In this document: piece after piece, positions 7,139 to 11,190 of the stretch
Numbering within the stretch: position 1 is the first letter of the stretch
Layout of the letters: the number at the start of each line of letters is the position of its first letter
Assembly: GCA_905198575.1 (NCBI GenBank)
Contig: CAJKDC010000091.1
Location: 1 to 11,190, forward strand
Source of the DNA: an uncultured Bacteroides sp.
Lineage (GTDB): Bacteria; Bacteroidota; Bacteroidia; Bacteroidales; Bacteroidaceae
Direction: 5' to 3'
Length of the DNA stretch: 11,190 nucleotides
The notes under the pieces: model-generated
What the model was told of the DNA's origin: nothing
The model's database searches: none
What the model saw: only the letters and a program-made list of their open reading frames with translations
Translations under genes and position numbers: made by a program

Positions 7139-8248
7139 ATGAATAATACGCATAGCTCATTACCCTTTAATGGCCAACAAGCGGTAAATCCTCGGTTGGC
7201 TTCCTTGGATATACTTAGAGGTTTTGACCTGTTTCTGCTGGTATTTTTACAACCTGTACTGGTAGCAATCGGCAATGATTTACAGATTCCTCAAATGGAT
7301 TTCATCCTTAAACAACTTGATCATGCTCAATGGTCAGGTTTTCACTTTTGGGATTTGGTCATGCCTCTTTTCCTTTTTATGACAGGTGCTTCAATGCCTT
7401 TCTCTTTTGAAAAGTATAAGGATCTTCCCGACAAGAAGGAAATTCATTTCAAAGTATTACGGCGCTTCTTTACACTGTTTTTTCTAGGCATGATTGTACA
7501 GGGGAATATACTTGGTTTGGATTTAAATCATATATACTTATATGTTAACACATTGCAAGCTATTGCATTTGGCTATCTTATAGCTTCGTTTCTTCTCCTG
7601 CATACCTCGCTGAAGATACAAATTGTTTCTTCTTTTTTGTTGCTTCTCATCTATTGGATTCCGATGACTTTCGCTGGCGATTTCACCCTAGAGGGTAACT
7701 TTGCCTATAAAGTGGATCAACTTCTGTTGGGGAAATTACGTGGAGACCCTAGTTATACATGGATTTGGAGCAGTCTTACTTTTGGTGTAACTGTAATGCT
7801 AGGTACTTTTGCCGGACGGCTGATGAAATGTGGAAAGAATGACCGTAGGCGGGTAACCAGGCAATTGTTTCTGATTGGAGTGGCATTGGTTGTGGCAGGA
7901 TTTTTTTGGGGGCTTCAGATGCCTATCGTAAAACGAATTTGGTCATGCAGCATGACACTTGTGTCTGGTGGCTATTGTTTTTTGCTGATGGGTATATTTT
8001 ATTATTGGATCGATTATAAAGGCCATACGAGGGGCTTGGCTTGGTTGAAAATCTATGGCATGAATTCTATAACCGCTTACATGTTGGGGGAAACTATCAA
8101 TTTTCGTTGTATAGCTCACTCTGTTTCCTATGGACTGGAGCAGTATTTAGGTCATTTCTATTCCGTTTGGCTCTCTTTTACAAACTACTTGATTCTTTTT
8201 TTGATTTTACGTTGGATGTTTAGACAACGTATTTTTTTAAAGATTTAA
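7139..8248 (+). CDS. HGSNAT-like membrane acyltransferase (COG4299/DUF5009 family)
   Basis: A 369-aa integral membrane protein with about ten hydrophobic segments. It resembles the family of human lysosomal heparan-alpha-glucosaminide N-acetyltransferase (HGSNAT), which moves acetyl groups from cytosolic acetyl-CoA across the membrane to a glucosamine amine. Visible signatures: RLASLDILRGFDLF (19-32), DHAQWSGFHFWDLVMPLFLF (61-80), MPIVKRIWSCSMTLVSGG (261-278) and YGMNSITAYML (306-316). DHAQWSG aligns by eye with the human KHASWNG motif whose histidine is the proposed active site, so His62 is the likely catalytic residue here. The length is usual for bacterial members. The gene sits 306 nt after the sus operon and 154 nt before a secreted glycoside hydrolase, which suggests a role in modifying a sugar released by the locus. 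Family is confident; acceptor sugar and even acetyl transfer are inference. Locally it is very AT-rich (30% GC in 7501-7560). Confidence 0.82.
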   Translation: MNNTHSSLPFNGQQAVNPRLASLDILRGFDLFLLVFLQPVLVAIGNDLQIPQMDFILKQLDHAQWSGFHFWDLVMPLFLFMTGASMPFSFEKYKDLPDKKEIHFKVLRRFFTLFFLGMIVQGNILGLDLNHIYLYVNTLQAIAFGYLIASFLLLHTSLKIQIVSSFLLLLIYWIPMTFAGDFTLEGNFAYKVDQLLLGKLRGDPSYTWIWSSLTFGVTVMLGTFAGRLMKCGKNDRRRVTRQLFLIGVALVVAGFFWGLQMPIVKRIWSCSMTLVSGGYCFLLMGIFYYWIDYKGHTRGLAWLKIYGMNSITAYMLGETINFRCIAHSVSYGLEQYLGHFYSVWLSFTNYLILFLILRWMFRQRIFLKI

Positions 8249-8359
8249 TTGTAAGTATTTGTCCAGCTTCACTAATCCTTTTTTACCTGATAATTATTTC
8301 GGATCCATTCTCTGGAAACCTAAACTTGAAAACATTGCAAACTCTATGATTTAACCTAC

Positions 8360-8387
8360 CCATGCTTCCCCTGAAAAGAAAGCGTGG
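8360..8387 (+). other. Hairpin just upstream of the glycoside hydrolase start
   Basis: CCATGCTT (8360-8367) pairs with AAGCGTGG (8380-8387) over 8 bp with one T·G wobble and a 12-nt loop. It ends 15 nt before the ATG at 8403 and is followed by A-rich rather than T-rich sequence, so it does not end transcription on this strand. It could affect translation initiation or be incidental. Confidence 0.35.
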
Positions 8388-8402
8388 TAAAAAAACAATT
8401 TT

Positions 8403-10499
8403 ATGAAATTACCTATCAGAAATTGGATGGGCGCCTCGATAGTGGCTGCCTGTCTGTTGTCGGGCTCGGCCGTACGGGCTCAAAGTGTCATCTTCCCGCA
8501 GGAGAAGCAGGCCGGACTGGCTGCTTTGACGGTGGGACAAGGCACCTACACGCTGCAGAACGAACTGCTGAAGGCGCAGTTCAGTGTCCAAAACCGGCTC
8601 CTTCGCTTCGAAGGTTGCGAACAGCTGGGCCTGCTGCCCGGCACGGAGCTTTTCATCATCCGCCTGGCCGATGGCCGGGATATCCCGGCTTCCGCCCTTT
8701 CTCTGAAAGAGGTGCGTCAGGTGGACCTGACACCGGTGGAAGGGGCTGCCAAGGGGGCACTGAAGCTGAATGGAAAAGCGGTGGAAGCGACCTTCGCCCA
8801 TGCCGATTTTACCTTAGTATGGCGCGCTGTGCTGCGTGACGGCTCGCATTACCTGCGTACCGAACTGGAACTGACTGCCCCAAAGGACCTAGACATGCGT
8901 GGCATTCTGGCCATGAACTATACGTTCGACAACCGTTTCGGCAAGAAACTGCCGCAGGTGGTGGGCAATACCCGGGGAGCGGTCATCGCCAGCGACAAGA
9001 TCTTTGCCGGTCTGGAGACTCCGATGGGCATCAACACGGTAGCTTCGGCTCCCACGGTCGATACTTCGCTGCTACAGGGATTCTGGAGCCGTCAGACTAC
9101 CCTGCAGGCTGGCAAGACCTGGAGTGTCGGGGCGGTGGTGGGCATCGTGGCACCCGACCAGGCCCGACGCTCGTTCCTGGCCTACAGCGAACGCGAACGG
9201 GCGGTGCCCTGGCGTCCGATGCCGGTGTACATCTCGTGGTACGAACTGAACATCGACCGCAACAACTCGGAAGACTATTCGGGCAACATGAACATCGGCC
9301 AGTGTGTGGATGTGGTGAAGCATTGGAACAAGGACTTCTTCAAAAAGTACAAAAAGGGCGTCAAGGCGTTCGTCTTCGACGACGGATGGGATGAATATGG
9401 ACTGTGGACCTTCAGCAAGAACTTCCCCAACGGATTCCAGGAAATCGACCGCCTGGCCCGCAAGATGGGATCGGGCATCGGTGCCTGGCTGGGTCCGGTA
9501 GGCGGCTATGGTCAGTCGGGTACATACCGCCGCAACTACTGGAAGGACAAGGGCGGCATGCAGCTGAGCAATCCGGCCTACTATAAGGTGTTCCTCGATG
9601 CGTGTACAAACATGATCCAGTCGTACGACTTCCGCTTCTTCAAGTTCGACGGCATCAGTGCGCAGGCTTCTGCCGTGGGACCGGATGCCGGTGCCCGGGG
9701 CGACGAAAATGCCGAAGCCATCCTCAACATCGAACGCGAGGTGCGCAAGATCAAGCCGGACATCTTCCTGAATACGACCGTGGGAACTTGGGCCTCACCG
9801 TTCTGGTTCCAGTTTACCGATGCCGTATGGCGCCAGGTAGCCGACTATGCCGAAATCGGTGACCAGGGTTCCGACCGCGAACGCTGGATCACCTACCGCG
9901 ACCACTTGGTGTACCAGAACTTCGTACAGAACTCGCCGCTCTGCCCCATCAATACCCTGATGACCCACGGCTTCATCCTGTCGAAATGGGGTGCCGTATC
10001 GAAGGATATGGACTACGACGGCATCGTACGCGAACTGCGCTGTGCCTTTGCCTGCGGTTCGGGCATGGTGGAGCTCTACAACGATTACGAGTTGATGAAC
10101 CAGATCAACAAGGGTGCCCTGTGGAAGGACCTGGCCGAATGCATCGACTGGCAGGAAGCCAACGCCGACGTGCTGCCTGATATCCACTGGGTAGGCGGTC
10201 ATCCCTGGGACGGCAAGAAAGCCAATGTCTACGGATGGGCAGCCTGGAATGCGAAAAAGGCGGTACTGACCCTCCGCAACCCGGCAGCCTATGAGCAGAC
10301 GATCACCCTGACGCTGCGCGAAGCACTGGACATCCCGGCGTATGTGAAGACGGCAGTGACCTGGACAAACGGATTTGAACAGGCTGCCTTGCCGGGTCTG
10401 ATGCTGAACGAGCCGGTCGATATCGACCGGCCGCTCACGCTGACCCTGCCGGCCTCGTCGGTCTTTGTATTCAACGGTCTCGACGGCGCTGCCCGCTGA
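8403..10499 (+). CDS. Secreted clan GH-D (GH36-like) alpha-glycosidase, putative alpha-galactosidase / alpha-N-acetylgalactosaminidase type
   Basis: This 698-aa protein has a signal peptide (residues 1-26, cleavage predicted at VRA|Q), so it is periplasmic or exported without a lipid anchor. Residues about 30-265 look like an N-terminal beta-sandwich, 270-570 like a TIM barrel and 600-698 like a C-terminal beta domain, the usual GH36/GH-D order. Barrel motifs: AFVFDDGWDEYG (322-333), matching the DDGW substrate-binding motif, and RFFKFDGIS (411-419), matching the KxD nucleophile site, which makes Asp416 the likely nucleophile. The acid/base should lie about 60-75 residues on: Asp481, Asp487 or Asp491 in the VADYAEIGDQGSDRERWITY segment. 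This segment is not the classical WTSDNTD of GH36, so it may be a distinct subgroup; related Bacteroides proteins carry the dubious label 'enterotoxin', which I would not use. The gene is strikingly GC-rich (62% in 9421-9480) compared with its neighbours. Exact substrate unknown. Confidence 0.75.
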   Translation: MKLPIRNWMGASIVAACLLSGSAVRAQSVIFPQEKQAGLAALTVGQGTYTLQNELLKAQFSVQNRLLRFEGCEQLGLLPGTELFIIRLADGRDIPASALSLKEVRQVDLTPVEGAAKGALKLNGKAVEATFAHADFTLVWRAVLRDGSHYLRTELELTAPKDLDMRGILAMNYTFDNRFGKKLPQVVGNTRGAVIASDKIFAGLETPMGINTVASAPTVDTSLLQGFWSRQTTLQAGKTWSVGAVVGIVAPDQARRSFLAYSERERAVPWRPMPVYISWYELNIDRNNSEDYSGNMNIGQCVDVVKHWNKDFFKKYKKGVKAFVFDDGWDEYGLWTFSKNFPNGFQEIDRLARKMGSGIGAWLGPVGGYGQSGTYRRNYWKDKGGMQLSNPAYYKVFLDACTNMIQSYDFRFFKFDGISAQASAVGPDAGARGDENAEAILNIEREVRKIKPDIFLNTTVGTWASPFWFQFTDAVWRQVADYAEIGDQGSDRERWITYRDHLVYQNFVQNSPLCPINTLMTHGFILSKWGAVSKDMDYDGIVRELRCAFACGSGMVELYNDYELMNQINKGALWKDLAECIDWQEANADVLPDIHWVGGHPWDGKKANVYGWAAWNAKKAVLTLRNPAAYEQTITLTLREALDIPAYVKTAVTWTNGFEQAALPGLMLNEPVDIDRPLTLTLPASSVFVFNGLDGAAR

Positions 10500-10530
10500 T
10501 GCTGACCGAAGATTTGACCAAACCACTCAA

Positions 10531-10576
10531 GCATAAGTGAAGAGGAGTGCATTTTTCTACACCTCCTCGTTTATGC
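10531..10576 (+). terminator. Interrupted hairpin after the glycoside hydrolase gene
   Basis: GCATAA (10531-10536) pairs with TTATGC (10571-10576), and inside it GAGGAG (10542-10547) pairs with CTCCTC (10563-10568), with small internal loops. Its own loop is T-rich, but no T-tract follows directly. It probably acts with the stronger hairpin just downstream. Confidence 0.5.
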
Positions 10577-10578
10577 AC

Positions 10579-10621
10579 AAAGCCTCGGCTTCCACAAGCT
10601 GGGGCTTTGTTTCCTTTCTTT
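10579..10621 (+). terminator. Intrinsic terminator of the glycoside hydrolase transcript
   Basis: AAAGCCTCGGCTT (10579-10591) pairs over 13 bp, with two G·T wobbles, with AAGCTGGGGCTTT (10596-10608) around the tetraloop CCAC. The T-rich run GTTTCCTTTCTTT follows. This is a textbook rho-independent structure about 80 nt after the stop codon. Confidence 0.88.
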
Positions 10622-10912
10622 AATTTCGTGCATGAATGCAGTGACTGGTTTCACGTTTTCACCAACTTTCTTTTCCACTAATGGTTGGCAGATTATAGGT
10701 GAAGGGATTTCAATGTATAGGTGATTTCCTCCAACCCATACTAGCCCTCTGTAGCTGGATGCAGATGTGCTGTTCAATTTCGAAAATGTCTTTGTGAGCC
10801 AATACCAAATGAAGAGTGCAGTCGGGCAGTAGATTCAGTTTCCCTGGGTAATAAATTCAACATCAGTCCTGTAAGGCAAGACCCGCAGTTACCTGTACAG
10901 TGAAGAACTTCA

Positions 10913-11008
10913 TTATTTCATGTACATGTTCTTCTGTGGTGGCTCATGTATAGAAGACAGCTTAACTTTCTCCAATTTTACCCGTTGCCGTTTCATTATA
11001 TGTCCCAT
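10913..11008 (-). CDS. Possible small Lys/Leu-rich peptide (leader-like), unconfirmed
   Basis: A 31-aa minus-strand frame whose N-terminal half, MKRQRVKLEKVKLSS after a second ATG at 10996, resembles the short basic, leucine-spaced leaders of Bacteroidetes ribosomal natural-product precursors (often starting MKKLxKLKL). It stops at TAA 10913. One frame over, the next codons read NEVLHCTGNCGSC, like a Cys-rich core, and continue to a stop at 10774. Skipping one base joins the two into a product of about 78 aa. No double-glycine cleavage site is visible, and no modification enzyme lies in the window. The frame is short enough to occur by chance. Confidence 0.25.
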   Translation of the reverse strand: MGHIMKRQRVKLEKVKLSSIHEPPQKNMYMK

Positions 11009-11019
11009 GCTAATTAATC

Positions 11020-11190
11020 CTACAAATCCAACTCATTCAGGTCCAGATAATAAATCTCATCAGTGTTCCAGTCGCGTGTATAAAGACAATTCCGTTTGGT
11101 ATCCAACCAGGTTATAAAAAAAGACCGATCTGTCTTCAATGTTGTCCTAAACGTTTTTCGATAAAAACAAAAAAAGGAAGTAAAGCTAAG
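11020..11190 (-). CDS. Possible C-terminal end of a minus-strand gene entering from the right edge
   Basis: The minus strand stays open for 56 codons from the window edge to a TAG at 11020. The last residues, RDWNTDEIYYLDLNELDL, look protein-like (acidic, well-mixed composition), and the segment before contains FFITWLDTKRN. I do not recognise the family. An open run this long in AT-rich DNA is only weakly unlikely by chance, so this is tentative. If real, it converges on the + strand hydrolase gene. Confidence 0.28.
   Translation of the reverse strand, partial: LSFTSFFCFYRKTFRTTLKTDRSFFITWLDTKRNCLYTRDWNTDEIYYLDLNELDL

Larger units (their letters stand above)
10622..11190. other. Right-hand region with no confident gene
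   Basis: The + strand shows nothing I would call a gene. On the minus strand several short frames follow one another: one open from the right edge to a stop at 11020, a 31-codon frame at 11008-10913, a Cys-containing frame at 10917-10774, and an overlapping frame that runs into the terminator. The shifting frames suggest a decayed region, or very small peptide genes, rather than one intact gene. Confidence 0.45.

Noticed and set aside
8384..8839. A 151-codon + strand frame overlapping the hydrolase start
   Set aside because: It is the +1/+2 shadow of the GC-rich hydrolase gene. Its product is Gly/Arg/Pro-rich low-complexity sequence with no recognisable domain, while the overlapping frame has clear GH-D motifs and a signal peptide.
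9795..10526. A 243-codon minus-strand frame antisense to the hydrolase
   Set aside because: Long antisense open frames are expected opposite GC-rich genes with G/C third positions. The product has no recognisable domain, and the sense frame is well supported.
10531..10608. Transposon ends or attachment repeats flanking the GC-rich hydrolase gene
   Set aside because: The inverted repeats on the right are fully explained as transcription terminators, and no matching copy is visible on the left side near 8249-8402.
10571..10777. A 68-codon minus-strand frame, including the stretch SSYRGLVWVGGNHLYIEIP
   Set aside because: It needs a TTG start, its frame is blocked just upstream, and its last part runs through the + strand terminator hairpin. 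I recognise no family. It could be a remnant, but I cannot support it as a gene.
10920..11117. A 65-codon + strand frame
   Set aside because: It lies opposite the more protein-like minus-strand frames and has an unusual Cys/Asn/Thr-rich composition with no recognisable motif and no promoter.

Overview
The window reads as Bacteroidales DNA (Bacteroides/Phocaeicola-like). It holds a SusC/SusD pair, Bacteroidetes-type lipoproteins, a Bacteroidetes-style -7 promoter box (TAnnTTTG) and very AT-rich intergenic DNA. All genes I am confident of lie on the + strand. I see no ribosomal or transfer RNA gene, CRISPR array, transposase or integrase.

Layout. (1) 1-750: the C-terminal part of a six-bladed beta-propeller protein, apparently lacking its N-terminus and signal peptide, followed by a strong intrinsic terminator (863-909). 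(2) 751-1371: a 621-bp non-coding stretch with two 31-bp repeats (916-946, 1136-1166). Their 17-bp palindrome-like cores are exact reverse complements of each other and bracket a consensus -7 box. (3) 1372-6832: a compact operon of susC (1039 aa), susD (603 aa) and a small surface-type lipoprotein (157 aa), with gaps of 26 and 29 nt. (4) 6833-7138: a gene-free, hairpin-rich stretch that probably ends the sus operon. (5) 7139-8248: a polytopic membrane acyltransferase of the HGSNAT/COG4299/DUF5009 type that keeps the putative active-site histidine. (6) 8403-10499: a secreted TIM-barrel glycoside hydrolase of the clan GH-D (GH36-like) kind, strikingly GC-rich compared with everything around it, followed by two hairpins, the second a textbook terminator (10579-10621). 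(7) 10622-11190: no convincing + strand gene. The minus strand shows an open frame running in from the right edge and, after it, a small lysine/leucine-rich peptide frame next to a Cys-rich frame; these may be peptide-gene remnants.

How it may work together (inference): this looks like a small polysaccharide-utilisation locus. SusC/SusD and the small lipoprotein would capture and import an oligosaccharide. The GH-D enzyme would cleave an alpha-linked sugar. The HGSNAT-like protein could acetylate an amino sugar on the periplasmic side using cytoplasmic acetyl-CoA. No sensor (HTCS, SusR or ECF/anti-sigma) lies in the window. SusC lacks the N-terminal STN domain used for anti-sigma signalling, so control must come from elsewhere, possibly in part from the repeat-flanked promoter region.
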